Positions 51,178 through 60,038 of a stretch of 64,000 nt of DNA are shown here, in pieces; position 1 is the first letter of the stretch; every line of letters starts with the position of its first letter. The notes beneath the pieces are model-generated. The model did no database searches, had not been told where the DNA came from, and worked only from the letters and a program-made list of their open reading frames with translations. The DNA is from Duffyella gerundensis (lineage in GTDB: Bacteria; Pseudomonadota; Gammaproteobacteria; Enterobacterales; Enterobacteriaceae): positions 448,616 to 512,615 of the forward strand of contig NZ_LN907827.1 in the NCBI RefSeq assembly GCF_001517405.1, written 5' to 3'. Made by a program: the position numbers and the translations under genes.

Positions 51178-53523
51178 ATGAAACAAATTCGCCTTTTGGC
51201 ACAGTACTATGTTGATTTGATGGTCAAACTTGGCCTGGTGCGTTTTTCTCTGCTGTTGGCATCGGCGCTGGTGGTGCTGGCGATGATTGTGCAAATGGCG
51301 GTGACCCTGGTGCTGCGCGGTCACGTAGAAAGCATCGACATGGTACGTTCTGTTTTTTTTGGCCTGCTGATTACTCCCTGGGCGGTCTACTTTCTTTCTG
51401 TGGTGGTGGAGCAACTGGAAGAGTCGCGACAGCGCCTGGCGCGGCTGGTGGATAAACTGGAGGAGATGCGCAATCGCGACCTTGAGTTAAACCAACAGAT
51501 GCAGCTCACCATTACCCAGCTGAATCAGGAGATCGCCGATCGTATCAAGGCGGAAAAAGCGCGACGTCAGGCGATGGAAAAGCTCACTGAAGAGATGGCG
51601 CGCCGCGAGCAGGCCCAAATCGAACTTGAACAGCAATCCTCTTTTTTACGCTCATTTCTGGATGCCTCGCCTGACCTGGTGTTTTATCGCAACATCGACA
51701 AGCAATTTTCCGGCTGCAATCGCGCCATGGAATTATTGACCGGCAAAAGTGAAAAGCAGCTGATCGGGCTGACGCCGGAAGATGTCTATGATGATGAAGC
51801 CGCGACTAAGGTGCTGGAAACCGATGAGAAGGTGTTTCGTCATAATGTCTCGCTGACCTATGAACAGTGGCTGCAATATCCCGATGGCCGCAAAGCCTGT
51901 TTCGAAATTCGTAAGGTGCCTTATTACGATCGCGTCGGCAAACGCAGTGGCCTGATGGGCTTTGGACGCGATATTACCGAACGTAAGCGTTATCAGGATG
52001 CGCTGGAGAACGCCAGTCGCGAGAAGACCACCTTTATCTCTACGATCAGCCACGAGCTGCGTACGCCGCTTAATGGCATCGTTGGCCTGAGTCGTATTCT
52101 GTTGGATACCGAGCTAAATCAGGAGCAGCTAAATTATCTGAAGACCATTCACGTCTCGGCTATTACGCTGGGCAACATCTTTAACGATGTGATTGAAATG
52201 GACAAAATCGAGCGCCGTAAGGTGCAGCTTGATAATCAGCCGGTGGACTTTACCGGCTTCCTCGCCGATCTTGAAAATCTCTCTGGCCTGCTGGCTCAGC
52301 CGAAGGGGCTGAAATTTGTATTGCAGCCTGAATCGCCGGTGCCGCATAAAATCATTACTGATGGCACCCGGCTGCGACAGATTTTATGGAACCTGATTGG
52401 CAATGCGGTGAAATTTACCCAACAGGGCGAGATTGTCGTGCGGGTTAATTATCAGCCGGACGAAACGCTACGCTTTGATGTCATCGACTCAGGCATGGGG
52501 ATTCCGCAGGATGAGCAGGATAAAATTTTCGCCATGTATTACCAGGTGAAAGACCAGCACGGCGGCAAACCGGCAACCGGCACCGGTATCGGGCTGGCGG
52601 TATCGCGGCGGCTGGCGCAAAGCATGGGCGGTGATATCACCGTACAAAGCGCGCCGGGCACAGGATCCTGCTTTACCGTCACCGTTCAGGCACCGCGGAT
52701 TGCGGATGAAGTGGAAGATGAACAGTCAGAAGAAGAGATGCCACTGCCCGCACTTCACGTCCTGTTGGTGGAGGATATTGAACTCAACGTCGTCGTTGCG
52801 CGCTCGGTGCTGGAAAAACTCGGCTGTAGCGTAGAAGTGGCGATGACCGGCGGCGAAGCGCTGCGTATGTTCCAGGTGGATGAGTTTGATCTGGTGCTGC
52901 TGGATATCCAACTGCCTGATATGACCGGGCTGGACGTTGCGCGTGAAATCCATCGTCAGCATCCTCAGGCGCAGCTGCCGCCGCTGGTGGCATTAACCGC
53001 TAACGTACTCAAAGATAAAAGAGAATATCTGGAAGCGGGCATGGATGATGTGCTGAGTAAGCCGCTGGCGGTACCGGCGCTGACGGCGATCATCAAGAAG
53101 TACTGGGATTATCATGATGACGACGGTGACGTTACTGAGATCGAGGAAGAGGACAGCCGGTTGACGCTGCTCGATATTCCCGTGCTGGAGCAGTATATCG
53201 ACCTGGTCGGGCCGGGGTTAATTCGTCAAAGCCTGGCGATGTTTGAACAGATGATGCCGGGATATCTGGCGGTGCTAGACTCTAACATGATGGCGCGCGA
53301 TCAAAAGGGCATTGCCGAAGAGGGCCATAAAATCAAAGGCGCGGCAGGTGCCGTGGGATTACTGCATTTGCAGCAGCTCGCTAAACAGATTCAAAGCCCG
53401 GAATTGCCTGCATGGTGGGATAATGTTCAGGAGTGGGTCGACGAGCTCAACCAGGAGTGGCGAAACGACGTGGACGTGTTGAAAGCGTGGGTTGAGACGG
53501 TAGAAAAAAATGACCCCAGCTGA
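51178..53523 (+). CDS. arcB: Anaerobic sensor kinase ArcB
   Basis: ArcB is the inner-membrane tripartite sensor that phosphorylates ArcA when the quinone pool is reduced. The 781-residue protein (E. coli 778) has two helices (about 23-45 and 58-77), a coiled coil and a PAS domain with the redox Cys180 and Cys241. The transmitter carries His292, the receiver has an Asp near 576 (LVLLDIQLPDMTGLD), and the Hpt domain has the histidine of EEGHKIKGAAG. The ATG at 51178 begins the family N terminus. Confidence 0.98.
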   Translation: MKQIRLLAQYYVDLMVKLGLVRFSLLLASALVVLAMIVQMAVTLVLRGHVESIDMVRSVFFGLLITPWAVYFLSVVVEQLEESRQRLARLVDKLEEMRNRDLELNQQMQLTITQLNQEIADRIKAEKARRQAMEKLTEEMARREQAQIELEQQSSFLRSFLDASPDLVFYRNIDKQFSGCNRAMELLTGKSEKQLIGLTPEDVYDDEAATKVLETDEKVFRHNVSLTYEQWLQYPDGRKACFEIRKVPYYDRVGKRSGLMGFGRDITERKRYQDALENASREKTTFISTISHELRTPLNGIVGLSRILLDTELNQEQLNYLKTIHVSAITLGNIFNDVIEMDKIERRKVQLDNQPVDFTGFLADLENLSGLLAQPKGLKFVLQPESPVPHKIITDGTRLRQILWNLIGNAVKFTQQGEIVVRVNYQPDETLRFDVIDSGMGIPQDEQDKIFAMYYQVKDQHGGKPATGTGIGLAVSRRLAQSMGGDITVQSAPGTGSCFTVTVQAPRIADEVEDEQSEEEMPLPALHVLLVEDIELNVVVARSVLEKLGCSVEVAMTGGEALRMFQVDEFDLVLLDIQLPDMTGLDVAREIHRQHPQAQLPPLVALTANVLKDKREYLEAGMDDVLSKPLAVPALTAIIKKYWDYHDDDGDVTEIEEEDSRLTLLDIPVLEQYIDLVGPGLIRQSLAMFEQMMPGYLAVLDSNMMARDQKGIAEEGHKIKGAAGAVGLLHLQQLAKQIQSPELPAWWDNVQEWVDELNQEWRNDVDVLKAWVETVEKNDPS

Positions 53524-53623
53524 GCTGGGGTGCGCGAATACTGCGCCAACACCAGGGAAAAGGGTACTGAAGCCGTTATTAACATCTGTTATCACAGGGC
53601 ATCAGTTTGGTATTGGGTAGTGC
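53504..53623 (-). ncRNA. arcZ: ArcZ small RNA
   Basis: ArcZ is an Hfq-dependent sRNA that in E. coli activates rpoS translation and represses flhDC and arcB. On the minus strand the conserved seed region TTTCCCTGGTGTTGGCGC is present. It is followed by AGTATTCGCGCACCCC and a terminator (ACCCCAGCTC paired with GAGCTGGGGT over its core, then seven T) that overlaps the arcB stop codon, exactly as in E. coli. By alignment the RNA is about 120 nt; the 5' end near 53623 is approximate. The first half is poorly conserved, as expected, because it is removed by RNase E. Confidence 0.9.
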
Positions 53624-53881
53624 CTGATAAATACCTTAGCAAATATGTAAAACGCTGCGACAAGATTGATTAAAATCTGTGATGTAGAGCAGCGTCTCCG
53701 TACAGAAAACATTAATTTGGCAACACAGTCAAGCTGTGAATCATTTTATTGATCTCTCTGCCTGAAATTTCAGCGAATGTAATGATTTTGTTAAATGCCG
53801 TTAAAGGCTTCACTTACGGGATCTGCGTCACAGGATATATGCAAATGCCAGCAGGTTATAAGCCACTTTATTTTTTTGTAA

Positions 53882-53920
53882 TTGCCTGAATAACATGCTT
53901 TTTCTATAAAGAAACGTTTC
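53882..53920 (+). promoter_or_regulatory. Promoter with LacI-type operator
   Basis: TTGCCT (53882-53887), a 17-bp spacer and TATAAA (53905-53910) form a good sigma70 promoter. The perfect palindrome GAAACGTTTC (53911-53920) follows directly and covers the predicted start near 53917. Its AACGTT centre is typical of operators for LacI/GalR-family repressors such as Cra. Confidence 0.6.
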
Positions 53921-54061
53921 GATGCTGTTGGCTCCGTGGCTTAACAATGTTCCACGTAACAAAGTAAGTTTCTACCTGTTAAAAAACACTTATCCATCGT
54001 TATCATAAGCTTTCTTGCTCAGAGTTTAACGATGTTCTGCCGTCTCTGGCAGATTTTCTTT
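53917..54061 (+). ncRNA. Candidate small RNA, about 145 nt
   Basis: A transcript from the promoter just upstream would run to a terminator at 54036-54061 (TCTGCC and GGCAGA with a 6-nt loop, then TTTTCTTT). Inside it are two more pairings: CGTGG with CCACG (53935-53956) and a perfect 8-bp CATCGTTA with TAACGATG (53995-54034). No open frame with a ribosome site fits. I do not recognise it as a known RNA. Confidence 0.45.
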
Positions 54062-54328
54062 ACACCATTTATCAACTTTTCAATGACGATTATCCTGTAT
54101 GGTGCAACATGATAAATAAGAAAAGTGAATGTTTCGTTTTGCAGTGACTTCACCGTAATCATTAAAACCAAAAAGCGTTGTGCTGATTAATAAAACGGCA
54201 TGGAACCGATTCCTTATTTCAGGAAGTGCATGAGATACGACAAGATATTACAAACCCGGCGCAGGGCGTTGGCGTTTATTTGCACTTCCGCTCCAGGCGT
54301 TTCTCACCTAAAATCAATGCATAACATC

Positions 54329-54342
54329 GCTGAAACGTTCCA
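54329..54342 (+). promoter_or_regulatory. Cra-like site upstream of mtgA
   Basis: GCTGAAACGTTCCA fits every position of the Cra (FruR) pattern RSTGAAWCSNTHHW. It lies 51 bp upstream of the mtgA start codon. No mtgA promoter can be placed with confidence, so whether it would repress or activate is open. Confidence 0.45.
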
Positions 54343-54392
54343 AAAGGTTCAGTAATTGATAAGCTCCGGCAACATGAAAGGTAAGCGTTAAC

Positions 54393-55115
54393 ATGGCTAA
54401 ACATAAGGAAGGCAGGCTGGAGAAGATAAAACGGTTGCTGGTACGGACAGTACTCTCTGTATTAGCGATCTGGATTGCTAGCATTTTGCTGTTTTCATTT
54501 GTTCCGGTACCGTTTTCAGCCGTGATGGTTGAACGACAGCTTGCGGCCTGGTTGACCGGTGATGTGAGTTACGTTGCGCATTCCAGCTGGGCAGGAACCC
54601 ATGAGATTTCGCCCTGGATGTCGCTGGCGGTTATCGCCTCAGAAGACCAAAAGTTCCCGACACACTGGGGATTTGACGTTGATGCAATTGAATCAGTCCT
54701 CGACAAAGGCGAAAAAGGGCGCATGCGTGGTGCGTCGACCATTTCTCAACAAACGGCTAAAAATGTTTTTTTATGGGATGGCCGCAGCTGGGTGCGCAAA
54801 GGGCTGGAGGCTGGCTTAACGGTCGGTATTGAAACGGTCTGGAGCAAACGACGTATTCTGACGGTTTATCTCAACGTCGCTGAATTTGGTGAAGGCGTAT
54901 TTGGCGTGGAAGCGGCATCACAGCGTTATTTCCACAAACCCGCCAGTAAGCTGACCATTTCCGAAGCCGCGCTACTGGCAGCGGTATTGCCCAATCCGCT
55001 GCGCTTTCGTGCCGACGCGCCGGGCGCCTACGTTCGTCAACGTCAGCAGTGGATCATGCAGCAGATGCGCCAGCTAGGCGGTGAAGGCTTTCTGGTCCAG
55101 CATAAGCTGATGTAG
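54393..55115 (+). CDS. mtgA: Monofunctional peptidoglycan glycosyltransferase
   Basis: MtgA polymerises lipid II into glycan strands at the inner membrane and interacts with the divisome. The 240-residue protein (E. coli 242) has one N-terminal helix (about 17-38) and a GT51 domain. Conserved blocks are [14 protein letters not shown] (catalytic Glu), [17 protein letters not shown] and [17 protein letters not shown]. It has no transpeptidase domain. Confidence 0.97.
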   Translation: MAKHKEGRLEKIKRLLVRTVLSVLAIWIASILLFSFVPVPFSAVMVERQLAAWLTGDVSYVAHSSWAGTHEISPWMSLAVIASEDQKFPTHWGFDVDAIESVLDKGEKGRMRGASTISQQTAKNVFLWDGRSWVRKGLEAGLTVGIETVWSKRRILTVYLNVAEFGEGVFGVEAASQRYFHKPASKLTISEAALLAAVLPNPLRFRADAPGAYVRQRQQWIMQQMRQLGGEGFLVQHKLM

Positions 55116-55119
55116 GCCA

Positions 55120-55146
55120 CGCGCACCGGAAGGCTGCCGGTGCGCG
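55120..55146. terminator. Hairpin between mtgA and ptsO
   Basis: CGCGCACCGG pairs perfectly with CCGGTGCGCG over 10 bp with a 7-nt loop, between two convergent genes. No T-run follows on either strand, so it is a terminator-like or 3'-protecting hairpin. Confidence 0.5.
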
Positions 55147-55149
55147 ATA

Positions 55150-55422
55150 TCACTCTTCGTCAAAACCCGACTCAAACAGCTCAATCACCGCGGCTAAAGC
55201 CACTTCTTCCTGCGGGCCCTGTACTTCAATTTCAATATGTCCACCCTGGGCGGAATCAAGCATCAGCAGCGCAATAACGCTGCTGGCTTCTGCTTCGGTG
55301 CCCGCTTCATTACGCAGCAGCACTTCAGCATCAAAACTCTGCACCAGCTCAAACAGTTTCATTGCCGGACGTGCGTGCATGCCCAGCTTATTTTTGATCT
55401 CAACGGTCTGCTTAACGGTCAT
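55150..55422 (-). CDS. ptsO: Nitrogen PTS phosphocarrier NPr
   Basis: NPr passes phosphate from PtsP (EINtr) to PtsN (EIIANtr). The 90-residue HPr-like protein has the phosphorylation site His16 in [10 protein letters not shown]. Its start overlaps the rapZ stop by four bases (ATGA), so the two are coupled. It is the last gene of the rpoN operon. Confidence 0.97.
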   Translation of the reverse strand: MTVKQTVEIKNKLGMHARPAMKLFELVQSFDAEVLLRNEAGTEAEASSVIALLMLDSAQGGHIEIEVQGPQEEVALAAVIELFESGFDEE

Positions 55423-56273
55423 GATTTGCGTTTTTCCAGTGTGCGATGACGTGACTGCACATTTTTGCCACGCGAACGGAAGTAATCAGCCAGCTGTTCG
55501 GCAATATAAACCGAACGATGCTTACCGCCAGTACAGCCGATGGCCACGGTCAGGTAGCTGCGGTTATTGGTTTCCAGCATCGGCAACCACAATTCAAGAT
55601 AGCTGCGGGTTTGATAAATAAAGTTGTGCACTTCGGTATGGCGATCAAGAAAGGCAGCGACGGGTCGATCGAGCCCGGTCATCGGTCGCAGCTTTGGATC
55701 CCAGTGGGGATTGGGCAGGAAGCGCACGTCGAAAACGTAGTCGGCATCGATGGGAATACCGTGTTTAAAGCCAAAGGATTCAAACACCATAGTGAGTTCG
55801 CGCTCACGCTTGCCCAGCAGCCGAGTACGCAGCATCTCAGCCAGTTCATGCACCGACATCTCTGAGGTATCGATGATCAGATCGGCGCGTGAGCGTAAAG
55901 GCTCCAGCAGATCGCTCTCTTCATCAATGGCGCTCTCCAGAGAGAGATTTTTACTGGAAAGAGGATGCAGGCGACGCGTATCGCTGTAACGACGAATCAG
56001 CGTATTGCGGTCGGCATCAAGAAACAGCAGTTGCGGCGAAAAGCTGTCCGGCAGGCTGGTGAGGGCTTTTTCAAATACCTCAGGCGATTCCGGCATATTG
56101 CGAACATCAATGCTCACTGCGGCAGAGATATTTCGCTCCGCCAGCGATGACGCTAAATCGGGAAGCAGCACAACCGGCAAGTTATCGACACAGTAAAAGC
56201 CCATGTCTTCCAGGGCCCGTAACGCTACCGATTTGCCCGATCCAGAGCGGCCACTGACAATCATCAGCACCAT
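55419..56273 (-). CDS. rapZ: RNase adapter RapZ
   Basis: RapZ binds the GlmZ sRNA and presents it to RNase E, and senses glucosamine-6-phosphate; GlmY competes for it. The 284-residue protein has a Walker A GRSGSGKS at 8-15. The C-terminal RNA-binding domain has [16 protein letters not shown] and a basic tail ([17 protein letters not shown]). It lies 27 bp after ptsN. Confidence 0.97.
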   Translation of the reverse strand: MVLMIVSGRSGSGKSVALRALEDMGFYCVDNLPVVLLPDLASSLAERNISAAVSIDVRNMPESPEVFEKALTSLPDSFSPQLLFLDADRNTLIRRYSDTRRLHPLSSKNLSLESAIDEESDLLEPLRSRADLIIDTSEMSVHELAEMLRTRLLGKRERELTMVFESFGFKHGIPIDADYVFDVRFLPNPHWDPKLRPMTGLDRPVAAFLDRHTEVHNFIYQTRSYLELWLPMLETNNRSYLTVAIGCTGGKHRSVYIAEQLADYFRSRGKNVQSRHRTLEKRKS

Positions 56274-56300
56274 GAATTCTCTCTCCTGTTTAACCCGGCA

Positions 56301-56789
56301 TTAAGATTGCGACTCATCCTGAGATTCTGTGATGATTTCATACAGTTCATTATCGCTTTGGGCCGCACGCAGGCGACGACAAATGCTCTTATCGGCCAAA
56401 CGCCTGGCCACTAAAGAGAGGGTATGTAAGTGCGTTTTGCACTGGTCTGCTGGTACCAGCAGCGCAAACAGCAGATCAACCGGCTGGTTGTCCACCGCGT
56501 CAAACGCAATGGGCTGATCGAGACGAATAAAGACGCCCACTGCACGCAGCGTATCCTCTTCCAGCTTGCCATGAGGAATCGCAATGCCGTTACCAATGCC
56601 TGTACTTCCCATACGCTCGCGCGTCAGGATGGATTCAAAAATCGTCTGGTGCGGCAAGTTAAGCTGTTTCGCCGCCAGTTCGCTGATGATTTCCAGTGCC
56701 CGCTTCTTGCTCTGGCAATGTACGCCGCTGCGGGTACATTCGATGGAAAGAACAGAACGGAGTTCCAGGGTCAGATCGTTATTCATCAT
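56301..56789 (-). CDS. ptsN: Nitrogen PTS regulatory protein PtsN
   Basis: PtsN (EIIANtr) is the end acceptor of the nitrogen PTS; its phosphorylation state tunes potassium uptake and other targets. The 162-residue protein has the active His73 in GNGIAIPHGKLEE. There are two adjacent ATGs (56789 and 56786); the first aligns with the E. coli start. A terminator lies upstream, between hpf and this gene. Confidence 0.95.
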   Translation of the reverse strand: MMNNDLTLELRSVLSIECTRSGVHCQSKKRALEIISELAAKQLNLPHQTIFESILTRERMGSTGIGNGIAIPHGKLEEDTLRAVGVFIRLDQPIAFDAVDNQPVDLLFALLVPADQCKTHLHTLSLVARRLADKSICRRLRAAQSDNELYEIITESQDESQS

Positions 56790-56890
56790 AGTTTCACTTA
56801 CGTGTTCACGTGCCACGGATGCAGCCATTCACTTTACGCGCCTTCAGGCGGGAAAAGCAGCAAAAACTGAGGTGGCATTTTGCCTGAATG

Positions 56891-56917
56891 GAAAAAGGGG
56901 GCGAATAAATTCGCCCC
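56891..56917 (-). terminator. Terminator between hpf and ptsN
   Basis: GGGGCGAA and TTCGCCCC form an 8-bp stem with a 4-nt loop. On the minus strand CTTTTTCC follows. It lies 53 bp after hpf and should reduce read-through into ptsN-rapZ-ptsO. Confidence 0.82.
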
Positions 56918-56969
56918 TTGCGTCGGGCAGACAGGCTGCCGTTCGTTGATCCATCATGCGGTTATAAAA

Positions 56970-57257
56970 TTAATGTTGTTTGAGTTTGTCTTTATGCTTG
57001 TTCAGCTGACGAGTCAGCTTATCGACCAGGCTGTCAATCGACGCATACATGTCATCCGCTTCAGCTGTCGCATGTAGCTCACCCCCATTGACATGCAATG
57101 TTGCCTCAGCAATTTGCATCACTTTTTCCACTTTCAGCACAATGTAAACCTGATTAATTCGGTCGAAGTAGTGCTCAAGCTTGGCAAACTTGGTGTTGAG
57201 GTATTCGCGCAGAGGAGCCGTAACTTCAACGTGTTGCCCGGTGATATTTAGTTGCAT
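56970..57257 (-). CDS. hpf: Ribosome hibernation promoting factor
   Basis: Hpf binds the 30S subunit and helps form inactive 100S dimers in stationary phase. The 95 residues equal the E. coli length (MQLNITGQHVEVTAPLREYL at the start). The ATG at 57257 follows AGGAAGACC; the longer frame runs back into rpoN. It lies 22 bp after rpoN. Confidence 0.97.
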   Translation of the reverse strand: MQLNITGQHVEVTAPLREYLNTKFAKLEHYFDRINQVYIVLKVEKVMQIAEATLHVNGGELHATAEADDMYASIDSLVDKLTRQLNKHKDKLKQH

Positions 57258-57279
57258 AGGTCTTCCTTCTCGTTGCTGA

Positions 57280-58713
57280 TCAAACCAATTGCTTGCGCTG
57301 GTTCGAGGGTGGGATAGACAAAGACTCACGGTATTTTGCCACGGTGCGGCGCGCAACCATAATGCCCTGATCGGAAAGCAGGGAAGTCAGCTTGCTGTCG
57401 CTCAGCGGCTTAGCGGGATTTTCAGCAGATATCAGCTTTCTCACCAGCGCGCGAATCGCCGTTGATGAGGCTTCTCCGCCGCCTTCAGTATTTACGTGGC
57501 TGGAGAAAAAGTATTTAAGCTCGAAGATGCCGCGCGGGCTGTGCAGGTATTTCTGCGTGGTGACGCGCGAAATAGTCGATTCATGCATCTCGACTGCCTG
57601 CGCGATATCCGCCAGCACCATCGGGCGCATGTGCTCTTCGCCCTGCTCAAAAAACGCCTGCTGCTGCTCCACAATGCAACGTGTGACCTTCAGCAGCGTG
57701 TCGTTGCGGCTTTCCAGACTTTTGATTAACCATTTCGCTTCCTGCAGATTGCTGCGGATAAACTGGTTATCGCTATCGTTGCGTGAGGATCCGCCGAGCG
57801 CGGCATAGTGCTGATTTACCCGCAAACGCGGCAGGCTGTCGGCATTGAGATCGACCTGCCAGCGGTTGCCGATCTTGCGCACCAGCACATCAGGAATGAC
57901 ATATTCGGGTTCGGAGGTATTAATTGACTGGCCGGGGCGCGGATCCAGCGACTGGATCAGCTGCATTGCGCACTTCAGCGTCTCTTCTTTCAGACGCGTT
58001 ACGCGCATCAGGCTGCGAAAATCGTGGTTAGCCAGCAGATCAAGATGATCGCTGACGATCTGACGCGCCTCTTTCAGCGATGGTGTATCAACATCATATT
58101 GTGACAGCTGAACCAGCAGACAATCGCGCAGATCGCGGGCGCCAACACCAACCGGATCAAAGCGTTGAATGCGTTTAAGCACCGCTTCAACTTCATCGAG
58201 CGCAAGGTCGTCGCTGCCTACGCCATCGCGAATCTCTTCCAGCGTGACGGTCAGATAACCGGTGTCGTCAATGGCATCAACGATGGAGGTCGCAATGGCG
58301 CGATCGGTATCCGTAAAGGGAGTGAGCTCAACCTGCCACATCAGATAATCCTGCAACGTCTGCGTGGTTTCGCCCTGATACACGGGCAGCTCATCGTCGT
58401 GGTAATCGGTACCGGTGCCGGAAGGTGTGCCCGCGGTGTAAATCTCATCCCACGTGGCATCCAGCGGCAACTCTTCCGGCATATCTTTCTGTTCCAGCGC
58501 TTCGCGGGTGTCCAGCGCCTCGGTTTCCTGGGTTTCCCGTGAATCTATCTCTTCATGAATATCGGCTTGCTCAAGCAGGGGATTACTCTCCAGTGCCATC
58601 TGTAGCTCCTGCTGGAGCTCAAGCGTAGAGAGTTGCAGCAAACGTATCGCCTGCTGCAGTTGCGGTGTCATCGCAAGTTGTTGGCTGAGCCTGAGTTGCA
58701 AACCTTGCTTCAT
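57280..58713 (-). CDS. rpoN: RNA polymerase sigma-54 factor
   Basis: RpoN directs transcription from -24/-12 promoters with enhancer-binding activators. The 477 residues equal the E. coli length. It has the Gln/Leu-rich activator-responsive region I (about 1-50), an acidic region II (50-120) and the core-binding domain. The RpoN box [10 protein letters not shown] at 454-463 contacts the -24 element. The predicted yhdWXYZ promoter in this window is one of its likely targets. Confidence 0.98.
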   Translation of the reverse strand: MKQGLQLRLSQQLAMTPQLQQAIRLLQLSTLELQQELQMALESNPLLEQADIHEEIDSRETQETEALDTREALEQKDMPEELPLDATWDEIYTAGTPSGTGTDYHDDELPVYQGETTQTLQDYLMWQVELTPFTDTDRAIATSIVDAIDDTGYLTVTLEEIRDGVGSDDLALDEVEAVLKRIQRFDPVGVGARDLRDCLLVQLSQYDVDTPSLKEARQIVSDHLDLLANHDFRSLMRVTRLKEETLKCAMQLIQSLDPRPGQSINTSEPEYVIPDVLVRKIGNRWQVDLNADSLPRLRVNQHYAALGGSSRNDSDNQFIRSNLQEAKWLIKSLESRNDTLLKVTRCIVEQQQAFFEQGEEHMRPMVLADIAQAVEMHESTISRVTTQKYLHSPRGIFELKYFFSSHVNTEGGGEASSTAIRALVRKLISAENPAKPLSDSKLTSLLSDQGIMVARRTVAKYRESLSIPPSNQRKQLV

Positions 58714-58761
58714 AGTCAGGATTAACGTTCCTAAACAAACATACCGGTTACCAACACCTTA

Positions 58762-59487
58762 TCAGAGTCTGAACTCTTCGCCCAAGTAAACCCGCTTAAC
58801 TTGTTCATCGGCGAGGATTTCATCCGGCGTACCGTGGGCAATCAGGCTGCCCTGACTAACGATATAGGCGCGTTCACAAACCGCCAACGTTTCGCGCACA
58901 TTATGATCGGTAATCAACACGCCCAAGCCACTGTCACGCAGATGCTCAATAATTTTCTTGATATCGATAACCGAGATGGGATCGACACCGGCAAAAGGCT
59001 CATCCAGCAGAATAAATTTTGGATTCGCAGCCAGCGCCCGGGCAATCTCAACGCGGCGACGTTCTCCGCCAGATAACGCCTGGCCCATGCTGTCACGCAG
59101 ATGTTCGATATGAAACTCTTCCATCAGCTCATTAGCACGATCCTCGCGCTGTTCCGTGGTCAGATCGTTGCGCACCTGCAGCACCGCCATCAGGTTGTCG
59201 TAGACGCTCAGGCGACGGAAGATCGAGGCTTCCTGCGGCAAGTAGCCGATGCCGCGGCGTGCTCGCGCATGCAGTGGCAGAATACTGATATCTTCATCGT
59301 CGATCACAATGCGCCCGGCATCACGCGGCACGATGCCGACCACCATGTAAAAAGTGGTCGTTTTGCCAGCGCCGTTCGGGCCAAGCAGGCCAACAATCTC
59401 GCCTGATTTGACCTCAAGGCTGACATCTTCAACAACGCGCCGACCTTTGTAGGCTTTCGCCAGATGTTCTGCGATTAAAGTTGCCAT
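58762..59487 (-). CDS. lptB: LPS export ATPase LptB
   Basis: LptB powers LPS extraction from the inner membrane by LptB2FGC. The 241-residue ABC ATPase has Walker [10 protein letters not shown] at 36-44, signature LSGGERRR and Walker [14 protein letters not shown]. It lies 5 bp after lptA and 48 bp upstream of rpoN. Confidence 0.98.
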   Translation of the reverse strand: MATLIAEHLAKAYKGRRVVEDVSLEVKSGEIVGLLGPNGAGKTTTFYMVVGIVPRDAGRIVIDDEDISILPLHARARRGIGYLPQEASIFRRLSVYDNLMAVLQVRNDLTTEQREDRANELMEEFHIEHLRDSMGQALSGGERRRVEIARALAANPKFILLDEPFAGVDPISVIDIKKIIEHLRDSGLGVLITDHNVRETLAVCERAYIVSQGSLIAHGTPDEILADEQVKRVYLGEEFRL

Positions 59488-59492
59488 ACGAA

Positions 59493-60038
59493 TCAGTTAC
59501 TCTTCTTTTGGCTGCTTGCGGAGCCGTTTTTATCCTGCAGCTGCGACGGCACTAACACCGTGGTCACGCGATTGCTTTTGCCTTCGCTGTAGGCCTGCAT
59601 TTTCTGCTGTTTCACCAGATAAGTGATGCGATCGCCTTTGATGTTGCTGTCCAGCTGCTCTAAATAGGCGTTGCCAGTCAGCTCAACAAAGTCGTTAGCC
59701 AGTTCGTAATGCATCTTTGAAGCGTTGCCTTTGACCGGTTTGCCGTTGTCCTGCAACTGGTAAAACGTCGCGGGCGCGCCGTAAGCGTCGACCACGGTTT
59801 TTTTGCTGTCGCCGCCAGGACGAGTAACTACCACTTTATCCGCGGTAATTTTGATCGAACCCTGCGTCACGATAACGTTGCCGGTAAAGGTGGCGACGTT
59901 GCCCAGCATATCGAGCTGCTGGTTCTGCGAATCGATGTTTACGGGCTTTTCCGAGTCGCCGGTCAGCGCGAACGCCGGCAGGCTCGCGGTCAGCAACGCG
60001 CTAACCACCAATAATTTAAGGCTGTTTTTGGATTTCAT
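59493..60038 (-). CDS. lptA: LPS transport periplasmic bridge LptA
   Basis: LptA polymerises into the periplasmic bridge that carries LPS from LptC to LptD. The 181-residue protein has a signal peptide (about 1-25, ending PAFA) and the OstA beta-jellyroll domain ([20 protein letters not shown]). The start at 60038 overlaps lptC by 23 bp, as in E. coli. A longer frame would need a TTG start and adds seven residues before the signal peptide. Confidence 0.95.
   Translation of the reverse strand: MKSKNSLKLLVVSALLTASLPAFALTGDSEKPVNIDSQNQQLDMLGNVATFTGNVIVTQGSIKITADKVVVTRPGGDSKKTVVDAYGAPATFYQLQDNGKPVKGNASKMHYELANDFVELTGNAYLEQLDSNIKGDRITYLVKQQKMQAYSEGKSNRVTTVLVPSQLQDKNGSASSQKKSN

Larger units (their letters stand above)
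53624..54392. other. Long non-coding arcB-mtgA region
   Basis: This is 769 A/T-rich bases beyond ArcZ with no supported gene. E. coli has elbB here; no remnant of its sequence is visible. It holds the promoter-to-terminator unit at 53882-54061, the Cra-like site at 54329-54342, and a 9-bp inverted repeat (GGAAGTGCA at 54222, TGCACTTCC at 54281). Confidence 0.75.

Noticed and set aside
53624..54392. Degraded elbB in the arcB-mtgA gap
   Set aside because: I looked for pieces of the ElbB sequence in all frames and saw none. The region is better explained as non-coding.
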